In this document: positions 1 through 9,977 of the stretch, one piece after another
Position numbering within the stretch: the first letter of the stretch is position 1
How the letters are laid out: each line of letters opens with the position of its first letter
Source: Streptomyces sp. B21-083
GTDB taxonomy: Bacteria; Actinomycetota; Actinomycetes; Streptomycetales; Streptomycetaceae
DNA: 64,000 nucleotides
Reading direction: 5' to 3'
NCBI RefSeq assembly: GCF_036898825.1
Contig: NZ_JARUND010000002.1
Location: forward strand, 2,170,001-2,234,000
Translations under genes and position numbers: made by a program
Notes under the pieces: generated by a model
The model's database searches: none
The model's input: only the letters and a program-made list of their open reading frames with translations
What the model was told of the DNA's origin: nothing

Positions 1-486
1 CTCGCGCATGGCGAACTGCACGTCGTCGGCGACGACGCGCAGGTCACAGGCGAGCGCGAGCTGGAAGCCCGCACCGACGGCATGTCCCTGTACTGCGGCG
101 ATGGACACGAGGTCGGTGCGCCGCCACCAGGTGAAACCCTCCTGGTACTCGGCGATGGTGCCGTCCAGCGTGGCGTCGTCACTGCGCGCCAGATCGATGA
201 ACGACGGCTCGCCGTCGAACCCCTCGGGCGTGAACGCCTGACGATCCAGTCCGGCGGAGAACGACTTGCCCTCGGCGCGCAGCACGACGACACGCACGGT
301 GCCCGGCAGCAGCCGGCCCGCCTCGGCCAGTGCACGCCACAGAGCGGGGCTCTGCGCGTTGCGCTTGGCCGGGTTGGCCAGTGTCACCGTGGCGACCGCG
401 TCGTCGACGGTGAGTCGTACGCCGTCCTTGTCGAGTACGGGAACTTCGGGACCTTGACCAACAACGTCCTGGTCGAACGAAGCCAT
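1..486 (-). CDS. Enoyl-CoA hydratase/isomerase family protein (3' end outside window)
   Basis: The frame opens at the ATG complementary to 484-486 and runs off the left edge, leaving the first 162 codons. It carries the crotonase fold signatures: an N-terminal beta strand (VRLTVDDAVATVTLANPAKRN), the first oxyanion-hole segment KSFSAGLD, and the second oxyanion segment HAVGAGFQLALACDLRV. Members hydrate or isomerise acyl-CoA thioesters in fatty-acid or amino-acid breakdown in the cytoplasm. The exact substrate cannot be told from this half. Transcribed toward the window edge, it is separated from the HTH gene by a hairpin. Confidence 0.85.
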   Translation of the reverse strand, partial: MASFDQDVVGQGPEVPVLDKDGVRLTVDDAVATVTLANPAKRNAQSPALWRALAEAGRLLPGTVRVVVLRAEGKSFSAGLDRQAFTPEGFDGEPSFIDLARSDDATLDGTIAEYQEGFTWWRRTDLVSIAAVQGHAVGAGFQLALACDLRVVADDVQFAMRE

Positions 487-558
487 GGGGCGCCTCCGAT
501 GAGTGCGGTCGGATCAGGTGACTGTCCCCTGCGGGACTACCTAAGTGACTGCACAGTA

Positions 559-592
559 ACCACCCAGCCGGTCAGCGGACCGACCGGGTGGT
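559..592 (-). terminator. Hairpin terminator after the small HTH gene
   Basis: Arms 559-573 and 578-592 pair over 15 bp with two mismatches around a 4-nt AGCG loop. It lies just past the HTH gene stop codon at 622 and upstream of the enoyl-CoA hydratase start. No T-tract, as is common in Streptomyces. Confidence 0.55.
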
Positions 593-621
593 CACCATCG
601 AAGCCGACGAGTCGACGGGGC

Positions 622-843
622 TCAGGCCGAAGCGGCCTTCTTGCCCCTGGTCGCCCCGCCCCGTCCACGGAGCGTGACGCCCGACTCGCTGAGCATCCGG
701 TGTACGAAGCCATACGAGCGACCGGTTTCTTCGGCCAGCGCTCGAATGCTCGCACCGGAGTCGTACTTCTTCTTCAGGTCTGCCGCGAGCTTGTCGCGCG
801 CGGCGCCGGTTACCCGGCTGCCCTTCTTCAGAGTCTCGGCCAC
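622..843 (-). CDS. Small helix-turn-helix protein, 73 aa
   Basis: A basic 73-residue protein with the pattern RDKLAADLKKKYDSGASIRALAEETGRSYGFVHRMLSE, a homeodomain-like/resolvase-type helix-turn-helix, followed by a Lys/Arg-rich tail (RGRGGATRGKKAASA). It probably binds DNA; the target is unknown. I chose the GTG at 843 because GAGGAGG sits 6 nt upstream; an ATG further up at 888 has no such site. Similar short HTH proteins are widespread in Streptomyces (family knowledge). Monocistronic, bounded by hairpins on both sides. Confidence 0.75.
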   Translation of the reverse strand: MAETLKKGSRVTGAARDKLAADLKKKYDSGASIRALAEETGRSYGFVHRMLSESGVTLRGRGGATRGKKAASA

Positions 844-1044
844 CCGTGCCTCCTCGTGGGAAGTGCGCTCTGGTCCTCTCATGATCACCCCTCAAGCGCG
901 TCATGGCCACCCATTCGGCAAGGTCCGTGAGACAAGGTTTTGACGACAGGAGCGCATCCCCACAACCGGAATTCGGTATTCCGCACGTGCGTGTCCGTAC
1001 GGCCGAACGAGTTGTTCCGTGAATTGCCTGGTCAGGAACGCGCA

Positions 1045-1079
1045 ACGGCCGGGCCCTTGTCGATGAAGGGCCCGGCCGT
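1045..1079 (-). terminator. Perfect 14-bp hairpin terminator after the ABC-F gene
   Basis: Arms 1045-1058 and 1066-1079 are perfectly complementary (14 bp, GC-rich) with a 7-nt loop. It lies downstream of the ABC-F stop at 1206 and is the only clear element in the 362-base gap 844-1205. It may also insulate the HTH gene promoter. Confidence 0.75.
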
Positions 1080-1205
1080 GAAATGGATGTAGGACACACC
1101 TCGGTATGAGGAGATCTCACACAGATGATGGATCACGGATCGGCCGAATGATCCAGAAGAAGTGGATCAGCGATTCGATCACGTGCCCGTGACCCCGCCG
1201 AGCGG

Positions 1206-2810
<1,605 letters not shown>

Positions 2811-3108
2811 GCTCCAGGGCGGGTTGTTGGCGGGGTGGGCGGCTGAGGACGTTCCCGCCGTCTAATGCGCGAGGAGAATGGCCATGGGCCAAGTCTAACG
2901 GGGTCGTGCAAGCACTTTCTCTGCGTGCGGGTGTTCGGGACGGGTCACCCGTTCGGCCCGCGGTCCGGCGCCGCAGCTCAGGTGGTGTATCGGCGTGCCG
3001 CCGGTCTGCCCGTCGACGCGGCTCGGCGGGGTGTTGTCAGTGGCCGGTGCAAGACTGGGCGCAGGCCGTTTTTCCGGCGGTTTTCCGGCAGCGGGACCCG
3101 AGGGAGTG

Positions 3109-3528
3109 ATGGGCATGGCAGGCACGGGCGGCGGGCGTCCCAGCGTCTACCCGACACTGGTGTACGCGGACGCGAAGGCGGCGATCCGGCAGCTCACGGA
3201 GGCTTTCGGCTTCACCGAGGCGTCGGTGTACGAGGGGGAGGACGGCTCGGTGCTGCACGCCGAGCTGGTACAGGGCAACGGCGCGGTGATGCTCGGTTCG
3301 AAGGGCCGGGGCGGCGTCTTCGACACGGCGATGAAGGACGCGGGCCCGTGCGGGGTGTACGTCGTCGTGAACGATGTCGACGCACACCATCAGCAGGCCC
3401 TGGAGCACGGCGCGGAGATCCTGATGCCCCCGACGGACCAGGACTACGGCTCGCGCGACTACATGGCACGCGACATCGAGGGCAACATCTGGAGCTTCGG
3501 CACGTACGCGCCCGAGATACAGGCCTGA
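3109..3528 (+). CDS. VOC/glyoxalase-like protein
   Basis: About 139 aa with the beta-alpha-beta-beta-beta pattern of the vicinal oxygen chelate fold: SVYPTLVYADAKAAIRQLTEAFGF at the N-terminus and DPDG-like closing motif MARDIEGNIWSFGTY near the end. The family includes glyoxalase I, dioxygenases and antibiotic-binding proteins; the first half lacks an obvious metal His, so this may be a binding rather than catalytic member. The start was set at the ATG at 3109 (another ATG at 3115 is equally possible): AGGGAG at 3101-3106 is the only Shine-Dalgarno, and codons upstream look non-coding. Convergent with the next gene, 43 nt away. Confidence 0.8.
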   Translation: MGMAGTGGGRPSVYPTLVYADAKAAIRQLTEAFGFTEASVYEGEDGSVLHAELVQGNGAVMLGSKGRGGVFDTAMKDAGPCGVYVVVNDVDAHHQQALEHGAEILMPPTDQDYGSRDYMARDIEGNIWSFGTYAPEIQA

Positions 3529-3571
3529 CCGTCTCCTCCGTCCGCCCCGGGCAGGCCCTGGTCGCCTCCGG

Positions 3572-4984
3572 TCAGTTGCCTCCGGTGTGCACCTGGAAGG
3601 CGGCTCGGCGTACGGCCTTGGCGAGGGCCGGGTCGGGGTGGGCGGCGGCGAGGGCGACCAGGACCTGGACGGTGCGGGGGTGGCCCACCGCGCGGACCTC
3701 GTCGAGGAGCGCCGGGATGGTGGGCTGCACCGCGGACTCCAGGTGACGCACGAGCAGCGGCGCCTCGCCGTGGTCGGCGACGGCCGCGGCGGTGTCGACC
3801 CACATCCAGGTGGCCTCCTCGCGGGTGAGCACCTCGTGGGCGTCCTCCGGGTCGATCCCGTCGTGCTCGGCGAGCCACAGCAGGGCGTACGGCCGCAGCG
3901 GGGTCTTCTCCGTCACAGCGCGTACGTCGGGCTCGGCGGGGCCGCCGACCACGCGGAGCGCCTCGAAGGCGAGGCCGCGCAGCAGGGCGTCCTCGCCGCG
4001 GGCGGCGTCGAGGAGTTCGGCGACGGCGCTGCCGACGGGGCGGGCGGCGAGCCAGGCCCGGTACTCGGCGCGGGCCGCGTTGGGACGCAGCTGGGAGCAG
4101 CCGCGGAGCATGTCCTCGGCGTTCTGCTCGATGTTGCCGGCCGGACTCTGGGCGGCGACGCAGATCTGCTCCAGCTTGACCCACACCGCCCAGCTGCCGA
4201 GCGGGGTGAGCGTGGCGTGGCCGTCGCCGTAGGTGAGGGCGCCGACGGAGGCCAGGGCGTGCAGGGCCCAGTCGAGGAGGGGAGCGAGCGGGGTGTCTTC
4301 GACGGGGGTCACCTCCGGCTGCTGTGACACCGGCTCGGGCTGAGGCCCGTACGGGATCTCGCAGCGCTCGGTGCGCAGTTCCGTGACCCGCTGCTCCAGG
4401 AGGTCCAGGAGCTGCTCCATGGGGACCGGTCCTGCGGACAGCTGGAGGAAGGAGAGCACCTGGGGCATCGCGGAGACGACCTCGGCGACGGCGGCGGGCT
4501 CGTGGTCCGCGGCCTCCGGGTGGGCGATCGACCAGGCGTCGAAGAGGGCGACCCAGCCGCGCAGGACGGCGCTGTCGTCGCGGTTCCAGGCGCGCAGGCG
4601 CCAGCCGGGGCGTGCGATGTCGCCGTGCACCTCGACGAGGCCGGCGAGCCGGGCGGTGTCCCAGTCGTGGCGGACCTGATCCGCGGTCAGCCCCAGTTCG
4701 GCGGCTGCCCGTTCGGCGGTGGCGGCGGACAGGGTGCCCCTGCCGTCTGAGGACCCGCCGTCATGGCCGGGCCTGAGTGCGGGGTCGGCCCAGCGGGCGA
4801 CACGGGCCGCGCCGGCGAGTCCGGAGCGGGCCATTCTGGCCAGTTCCGCCGGGGCGGGTGTGCCCTCGGGCGGACGGGGGGCGGGTCGGCGCGAGCGCCG
4901 CTGGTTCATCGCTCGTGGGGCGGCGGCCAGGGGTCGCGGGCGGACGAGTCGAAGCCTGGAGTCGCGCGGGATACGGGACGTCAC
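3572..4984 (-). CDS. Conserved-looking protein of unknown function, possible winged helix
   Basis: I do not recognise a named family. The product (470 aa from the GTG at 4984, which has GGAAGA 8 nt upstream; an ATG at 4909 is the alternative) has an Arg/Pro-rich N-terminus, then a segment with the look of a winged-helix domain (ERAAAELGLTADQVRHDWDTARLAGLVEVHGD), a middle helical region ending in TLTPLGSWAVWVKL, which resembles a second wing, and an Ala/Leu-rich helical C-terminus. No signal peptide or membrane segment. Strong third-position GC supports coding. Function unknown. Confidence 0.7.
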   Translation of the reverse strand: MTSRIPRDSRLRLVRPRPLAAAPRAMNQRRSRRPAPRPPEGTPAPAELARMARSGLAGAARVARWADPALRPGHDGGSSDGRGTLSAATAERAAAELGLTADQVRHDWDTARLAGLVEVHGDIARPGWRLRAWNRDDSAVLRGWVALFDAWSIAHPEAADHEPAAVAEVVSAMPQVLSFLQLSAGPVPMEQLLDLLEQRVTELRTERCEIPYGPQPEPVSQQPEVTPVEDTPLAPLLDWALHALASVGALTYGDGHATLTPLGSWAVWVKLEQICVAAQSPAGNIEQNAEDMLRGCSQLRPNAARAEYRAWLAARPVGSAVAELLDAARGEDALLRGLAFEALRVVGGPAEPDVRAVTEKTPLRPYALLWLAEHDGIDPEDAHEVLTREEATWMWVDTAAAVADHGEAPLLVRHLESAVQPTIPALLDEVRAVGHPRTVQVLVALAAAHPDPALAKAVRRAAFQVHTGGN

Positions 4985-5179
4985 GGGTGCAGTCTTCCGG
5001 TTGACGGTCCGAAAACCCAAACGGAATGCCACGAGGGGCCCCGGGGCCGACTGAGGGAGGGGTTGCGGGCGGGGGTCCAGGGGGCTGTTCAAGCCAGTGG
5101 TCCAGCCTTAAACGGAAGGGGGTTCGGAGGGCCGCCGCCCATGGATGCGGGGTTGCGGACCAGGCGTTTCCCGGGGCGA

Positions 5180-5660
5180 GCGACGGACGTGACTGCCGGG
5201 GCGGAAGGGACGACTGGGAGGAGACGGGACGGCAGGAGCCAGCGGGGACGGACGGGGACAGGGGGACGGACGGGAGCACACGGGGGCTTGCGGAGACGGA
5301 CGGCACCGCCGGGAACGGACAGGGTCACCGGGAGCGGGCAACCCGCCGGACCAACCAACCGCCGCGAGCACCCGGAACAGACGGACCGCCAGGAGCGGGC
5401 AACCGGCAGGACCACCCGGCCGGCGCGAGCACCCACCCGGTGGAAGCACCCGGAGCGGACGGAACACCGGGAGCGGGCAACCGGCCCGCAGCACCGGGAA
5501 CGAACAGAACCCCCAGGAGCAGGCAACCCGCCAGAGCACCACCCGGGAGCACCCCACCGGCAAAAACACCCGCAACGGACGTACACCGGGAGCAGCCACC
5601 AGGCCGGAGTACCTGGAACGGACGGGGCAGGCGGAGGCACGCAACCGGCGGGCCAGGCGG
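5180..5660. repeat. Degenerate, irregularly spaced repeat tract in a gene-free gap
   Basis: The gap 4985-5677 holds no credible gene on either strand. From about 5180 it is a run of diverged copies of a core resembling CACCGGGAGCGGGCAACC. Recognisable cores lie near 5328, 5390, 5467, 5515 and 5588, so spacing is uneven (roughly 50-80 nt). Open frames on both strands here give low-complexity peptides with echoing motifs (for example GCPLPV on the minus strand), as expected from repeats rather than genes. Confidence 0.5.
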
Positions 5661-5677
5661 CCGGGTTGGTGGGGCGG

Positions 5678-6805
5678 TTACATGAGGGGGGTCAGGAAGC
5701 GGCGCAGGGTTTCTTCGTAGGTTGCTGGGTTCGCGTTCCACATCGCGCCGTGTGGGGCGTCGGGGACCTGGTGGAGGGTGAGCAGGTCGGGGCGGCGGGC
5801 GGCGAGGCGGCGGGAGGGGCCCCAGGGGGCGATCGTGTCGGCGGGGCCGTGGAGGATCAGTGCCGGGACGGTGAGCCGGAAGGGGTCGGCGGCCTCGTCG
5901 ATGCGGTCGCCGTGCAGGCCGGTGCGGCCCTGGGCGGCCCGTACCGCCAGCGGGAGCAGCGCGCCCGGCGTGCGGCGCGCCCTGGCGAGGGCGCGCAGGG
6001 TGGTCTCCCAGTTGAGCACCGGCGAGTCCAGGACCAGCCCGGAGACCCGCTCGCGCAGCGAGGAGTGGGCGGCGGCCCGCAGGGCCATGGTGGCGCCGGT
6101 GGACCAGCCGTAGAGGACGACGTGCTCGGCGCCGTTGCGCAGGGCGTGCCGGATGGCCGCGTCGAGGTCGCGCCACTCGGTGTCGCCGAGGTGGCCGAGG
6201 CCGTCCGAGGGCCGGGGCGCGCCGGGATCGCCCCGGTAGGCGATGTCGAGGACGGGGAAGCGCTGGCTGTGCAGGAAGGGCAGCACGTTCAGGGGGTGCT
6301 CGCGGGTGGTGCCGAGGCCGTGCACGGTGATCACCCAGGTGCTGCGGGCGCCGGGCACGAACCACGCGGGAAGGGCGCCGAGTTCGCCGGGGATCTCGAC
6401 GTCGAGGTGGTCGAGCCCGAGAGCGGTGCCGGGGTCGCCGACGTACACGTTCGGGGTGAGCCAGACCTTGTCGCGGGGTTCCAGGGTGCCGTGGCTGACC
6501 CGTTCGAGGCGGCGTACGACGGTGTCGGCGGAGTGGGCCGCGTGGTTCAGGACGGGGCCGACGACGGCGTGGGTTCCGTCACCGGCGAGGCCGTAGGTGC
6601 CGGGGCGCTGGGAGGCCAGGGCGCGGGTGAGTACGACCCGGCCGGCGGCGGTGGAGTGCACGGTGAGCCGGGGTTCGGTGGGCAGGGGCCTGCCCGGTGG
6701 CGCCTTGAGGGCGGCGTCGCTGGCGTAACGGCCGGCGGCGACACTGGCGGCGCCTGCTGCCAGGGCTGCGGTGACGGCAGCGGCCGTCGCGGTGACTGGG
6801 CGCAC
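5678..6805 (-). CDS. Alpha/beta hydrolase, probably membrane-anchored or exported
   Basis: 375 aa. The N-terminus has a hydrophobic Ala/Val stretch (TATAAAVTAALAAGAASVAAG), a likely signal anchor. The catalytic domain shows oxyanion motif HGLGTT, nucleophile elbow GWSTG (Ser), the acid-region motif LILHGPADTIAPW and a late His in DAPHGAMWN, in the standard order of the alpha/beta hydrolase fold. Substrate unknown; esterase or peptidase activity are both possible. I prefer the GTG at 6805 (GAGGA about 10 nt upstream) over an ATG at 6880. Confidence 0.8.
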   Translation of the reverse strand: MRPVTATAAAVTAALAAGAASVAAGRYASDAALKAPPGRPLPTEPRLTVHSTAAGRVVLTRALASQRPGTYGLAGDGTHAVVGPVLNHAAHSADTVVRRLERVSHGTLEPRDKVWLTPNVYVGDPGTALGLDHLDVEIPGELGALPAWFVPGARSTWVITVHGLGTTREHPLNVLPFLHSQRFPVLDIAYRGDPGAPRPSDGLGHLGDTEWRDLDAAIRHALRNGAEHVVLYGWSTGATMALRAAAHSSLRERVSGLVLDSPVLNWETTLRALARARRTPGALLPLAVRAAQGRTGLHGDRIDEAADPFRLTVPALILHGPADTIAPWGPSRRLAARRPDLLTLHQVPDAPHGAMWNANPATYEETLRRFLTPLM

Positions 6806-6929
6806 GGACCCAGTGTCCTCGCCGAGCGCTCCGACGGCCAGCGGGAGGAGGCTGCGGGATAAGCGTCTCCCCCGCCGCACCCGTTTCCCGGCAGCCGTTG
6901 CCGTCGCCCCTTATCCGAGCCCCTCTCCC

Positions 6930-7673
6930 CTACCCCCGCTGCCCGTCCCCCCGCTGCCCGTACCCCTTGAGTCGCTCCGCCGCCTCTCCCACCTGGTCCT
7001 CCGAGAGGAGCGTCGGGGACAGTCCGGGTACGGACGACGCCGTCAGCCAGACGCGGCACATCCACTCCAGCTGGGCTGTGCGGTCGTACGCCTGGTCGAG
7101 GGTGGCGCCGTGGACGATCGTGCCGTGGTTCTGGAGGAGACAGGCGGCGCGGTCGGTCAGGGCCCTGAGCATGTTCCGGGCCAGCTCCTGGGTGCCGTAG
7201 GTCGCGTACGGGGCCACTCGGACGGGTCCGCCGAGATCGCCCGCCATGTAGTGGATCAGCGGCAGCTCTCGTACGAGTGTCGAGACTGCGGTCGCGTGGA
7301 CCGCGTGGGTGTGGACGACGGCGCGGGCGCCGGTGGCACGGTAGACGGCGAGATGCATGGGCAGTTCGCTCGTCGGGGTCAGGGTGCCGAGGATCTGGCG
7401 GCCGGTCAGGTCGACGCCGACGATTCCCTCGGGGGTGAGCCGGTCGTACGGAACACCGGACGGGGTGACCAGGACGGTGTCCCCGACGCGCACGGAGACG
7501 TTGCCGGAGGTGCCGACCACCAGACCGTCGGCCACCGTGCGGCGGGCCGTCGCGACGAGCCCCGCCCAGGCGCGCGCCAACTCGTCCGGCCCGGCGGATC
7601 CCGGCACCGCACCCGCGCCCGCTCCCCGCGCCTCGTCCCGCACGTCACGTCCGTCCCGTCGCTGCTCAGCCAT
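6930..7673 (-). CDS. Class II aldolase/adducin family protein (FucA-like)
   Basis: 247 aa from the ATG at 7673. Class II aldolases are Zn-dependent enzymes cleaving sugar phosphates such as L-fuculose-1-phosphate. Visible motifs: GTSGNVSVRV (phosphate-binding loop), TSELPMH with the catalytic Glu, HTHAVHATA supplying two metal His, and LLQNHGTIVHG supplying the third. All expected metal ligands are present, so the protein is probably active. The substrate cannot be read off; it stands alone next to unrelated genes, divergent from the phosphate transporter. Confidence 0.85.
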   Translation of the reverse strand: MAEQRRDGRDVRDEARGAGAGAVPGSAGPDELARAWAGLVATARRTVADGLVVGTSGNVSVRVGDTVLVTPSGVPYDRLTPEGIVGVDLTGRQILGTLTPTSELPMHLAVYRATGARAVVHTHAVHATAVSTLVRELPLIHYMAGDLGGPVRVAPYATYGTQELARNMLRALTDRAACLLQNHGTIVHGATLDQAYDRTAQLEWMCRVWLTASSVPGLSPTLLSEDQVGEAAERLKGYGQRGDGQRG

Positions 7674-7984
7674 GCCCCGATCCTGCCAGGCACGGCCACG
7701 GAGGGGCGCCGCGAACAGCGGCGGCGTCCTGACTTCCAGGCACGCACTGTGGCCGGCCCGCCACAACGCGGTGGACGAGGGAGAGCCGCCGGTCCGGCGG
7801 CTGGAAATCCTGGACGTTCCGGCGGTACCGAAACAGCGGCTCGCCGCCGGGCGACCAGAACCCCTTCAACGGGTCATCGGCCCAGCTCAAACGGTTCGCG
7901 GAGGGGTAGCGGGCACGGGCACCGCCCGTCCGGCAGCCCCAGGGGAACGGCGCTCCGTTTCCGGCCACCCAGCATCCCCCACCA

Positions 7985-8013
7985 GTTCATCTTCCGTTCA
8001 TCCAGGTTGCCTA
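7985..8013 (+). promoter_or_regulatory. Candidate PHO box upstream of the phosphate transporter
   Basis: GTTCATC at 7985-7991 is repeated exactly at 7996-8002, an 11-nt period, and a weaker GTTGCCT follows at 8006. PhoP of Streptomyces binds direct repeats of GTTCACC-like 7-mers spaced by 4 nt (established). It lies 41 nt before the transporter start, in an otherwise featureless 380-base divergent gap (7674-8053). Confidence 0.6.
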
Positions 8014-8053
8014 CGGTCCAAGAGCCAATACCGTACGGAAGAAATCTGGGTAA

Positions 8054-9322
8054 ATGGAAAGCTTCTCGCTGATCCTCGCGATCGTGGTCGTCACCGCGCT
8101 TGCGTTCGATTTCACGAACGGTTTCCACGACACCGCCAACGCGATGGCCACCACCATCTCGACCGGTGCGCTCAAGCCCAAGGTCGCGGTCGCCATGTCG
8201 GCCGTGCTCAACCTCGTGGGCGCCTTCCTTTCCGTCGAGGTCGCCAACACGATCTCCAAGGGCCTCGTGGACGAGAGCGGTATCCGTCCCGAGGTGATCT
8301 TCGCGGCGCTGGTCGGCGCGATTCTCTGGAACCTGCTGACCTGGCTGGTCGGGCTTCCGTCCAGTTCCTCACACGCCCTCATGGGCGGCCTCATCGGCGC
8401 GACCATCGCCTCGGCGGGCACCGGCGCCGTCCACGGCGACGTGCTGGTGACGAAGGTGCTGATCCCGGCGATCGCCGCCCCGCTGGTGGCGGGCGTCGCG
8501 GCCATGCTGGCAACGCGGCTTTCGTACACGCTCGGTGCCAAGCGGGCCGAGGGCAGGGCGGCCGAGAAGGGCTTCCGGGCCGGCCAGATCGCCTCCGCGG
8601 GCCTGGTCTCCCTGGCCCACGGCACGAACGACGCGCAGAAGACCATGGGCATCATCACCCTCGCCCTGGTCGCCGGCGGCGCTGTCGCTCCCGACTCCGA
8701 TCCCCCGGTGTGGGTCATCCTCTCCGCGGGCATGGCCATCGCGCTCGGCACCTACCTGGGCGGCTGGCGCATCATCCGTACGATGGGCAAGGGTCTGACC
8801 GACCTTCAGCCCCAGCAGGGCTTCGCCGCCCAGACCAGCGCGGCGACGGTCATCCTGGCCTCCTCCCACCTCGGTTTCTCCCTCTCCACCACGCACTCGG
8901 TGTCCGGCTCGGTGATGGGTGCGGGCCTCGGCCGCAAGGGCGGCGTCGTCCGCTGGTCGACGGCGACCCGGATGTTCGTGGCATGGGGACTGACACTGCC
9001 CGCCGCGGCCCTTGTGGGCGCGCTGGCGGAGTACGTCACCGGTTTCGGCAACTGGGGCACGGCTCTGGTGGCCCTCTTCCTCATCGCGTCGAGCACGGCG
9101 ATCTGGCTCGTGTCGCGCCGCGAGGTCATCGACCACACCAACGTCAACCACGTCGAGGGCGAGACCGTGGAAAACACGGCGGACGCCGAGCCACCCGGCG
9201 TCGTCACGACGGCCATCGCCGCCGTGACCCCGCCTCCGGCAGGCACTGTCGTCGACGACCTGACGGCCACCATCCCGGCCCCGGCCGAGGTCGCGGTCCA
9301 GCCGTCGGCCACGGCCCTCTGA
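8054..9322 (+). CDS. pitH: Low-affinity inorganic phosphate transporter, Pit family
   Basis: 422 aa integral membrane protein of the PiT/PHO4 family, which imports metal-phosphate by proton symport. Both copies of the family signature are present: GFHDTANAMA near residue 23 and SLAHGTNDAQKTMGII near residue 195, each within an inverted repeat of helices, plus SSSHALMGGLIGA and STTHSVSGSVMGAG re-entrant motifs. The C-terminal 60 residues are soluble and Ala/Pro-rich. A PHO-box-like direct repeat precedes it, and a small membrane-protein gene follows by 46 nt, the same pair I recall at the S. coelicolor pitH2 locus. Confidence 0.92.
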   Translation: MESFSLILAIVVVTALAFDFTNGFHDTANAMATTISTGALKPKVAVAMSAVLNLVGAFLSVEVANTISKGLVDESGIRPEVIFAALVGAILWNLLTWLVGLPSSSSHALMGGLIGATIASAGTGAVHGDVLVTKVLIPAIAAPLVAGVAAMLATRLSYTLGAKRAEGRAAEKGFRAGQIASAGLVSLAHGTNDAQKTMGIITLALVAGGAVAPDSDPPVWVILSAGMAIALGTYLGGWRIIRTMGKGLTDLQPQQGFAAQTSAATVILASSHLGFSLSTTHSVSGSVMGAGLGRKGGVVRWSTATRMFVAWGLTLPAAALVGALAEYVTGFGNWGTALVALFLIASSTAIWLVSRREVIDHTNVNHVEGETVENTADAEPPGVVTTAIAAVTPPPAGTVVDDLTATIPAPAEVAVQPSATAL

Positions 9323-9368
9323 GTCCTGGTCCGAGCCAGCGTCCTGGTCCGAGTAAGAAGGAAGCAAC

Positions 9369-9590
9369 ATGAAGATCGACTGGGCAGCCCTCGGCTCCGT
9401 CTTCGGCGTCAGTCTCGTCATCACCGTGGCCATGGTGGGCGTGTTCACCCTGGGCATCATCGGACTCTCCCACCGCGAACGGGCGGTCGCGCAGGGCGAG
9501 TCGGCGGGGCTGGCGGTCACCGGCGCGTACGCGTGCTTCGCCGCCTGTGCGGCAGTGGTGGCGTACGGCATCTATCTGATCGTGGCCTGA
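9369..9590 (+). CDS. Small membrane protein, 73 aa, partner of the phosphate transporter
   Basis: Two hydrophobic helices (about residues 8-32 and 47-72) joined by a charged loop SHRERAVAQGE. An AAGGAAG site lies just before the ATG at 9369. It follows the Pit gene by 46 nt and precedes the only terminator, so both are likely co-transcribed. Function unknown; co-occurrence with a Pit transporter suggests an accessory or stabilising role (inference). Confidence 0.8.
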   Translation: MKIDWAALGSVFGVSLVITVAMVGVFTLGIIGLSHRERAVAQGESAGLAVTGAYACFAACAAVVAYGIYLIVA

Positions 9591-9609
9591 GAGCCGCGTA
9601 CGTCCTCCT

Positions 9610-9665
9610 CGCCCGCCGTGTCCGTGGCCGCCTCACCGGTGGTCAGGGGCGCGGCGGGCGTTTTT
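9610..9665 (+). terminator. Rho-independent-type terminator
   Basis: CGCCCGCCG at 9610-9618 pairs with CGGCGGGCG at 9652-9660, followed directly by TTTTT at 9661-9665. The loop is long (33 nt) but the GC stem plus T-tract closes the phosphate-transport transcript just before the riboswitch. Confidence 0.65.
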
Positions 9666-9718
9666 CGTCGCCCCGATCCGGTCGTGGTGTGGGGCTCAGC
9701 ACAGTCCTCCTTTCCAGG

Positions 9719-9866
9719 TCAACGGCAAGTTGACGGGTGTTCGGGGCCCGTGGTGGACTGCCGGAGCCATGTACGGCAGCAGAAGAGGAAGCCGGTGTGA
9801 ATCCGGCGCGGTCCCGCCACTGTCACCGGGGTAGGTAACCCCGGGAGCCAGGAACTCTTGCCGCCG
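9719..9866 (+). promoter_or_regulatory. Cobalamin (B12) riboswitch
   Basis: Conserved core elements occur in the right order: GAAGCCGGTGTGAATCCGGC, then GCGGTCCCGCCACTGT, then the B12 box AGCCAGGAACTCTTGCC. The closing P1 stem is visible as GGCAAG near 9722 pairing with CTTGCC near 9857. Adenosylcobalamin binding normally shuts off expression of downstream B12 genes. It sits about 110 nt before cobD, so end-product feedback on operon 1 is expected. The second cob operon at 21852 has no such element. Confidence 0.93.
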
Positions 9867-9913
9867 GTCTCGTCGAACCAGGGCGTGGACACCCTGAGTG
9901 AGGACATATCGCC

Positions 9914-9973
9914 ATGCTCGGCTGCCGTTCGAGGTACAGCACCGGATCGCTGCCCGATCCCACGGCCGGCTGA
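9914..9973 (+). CDS. Possible 19-codon leader ORF between riboswitch and cobD
   Basis: ATG at 9914 opens a short frame MLGCRSRYSTGSLPDPTAG ending in TGA at 9971-9973, four bases before the cobD ATG at 9978. GTGAGGA lies about 9 nt upstream, whereas cobD itself has no separate Shine-Dalgarno because its upstream bases are this frame's end. This suggests translational coupling: the riboswitch expression platform may mask the leader ORF's ribosome site rather than that of cobD. Too short for codon statistics; chance is not excluded. Confidence 0.4.
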   Translation: MLGCRSRYSTGSLPDPTAG

Positions 9974-9977
9974 GCCG

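Noticed and set aside
5180..5660. Possible CRISPR array from recurring motifs
   Set aside because: Units are diverged and unevenly spaced, no spacers of uniform length, no cas genes.
8369..9571. Long minus-strand frame opposite the Pit transporter
   Set aside because: Antisense shadow; composition (Arg/Gly/Asp/His) typical of reverse frames of membrane-protein genes.
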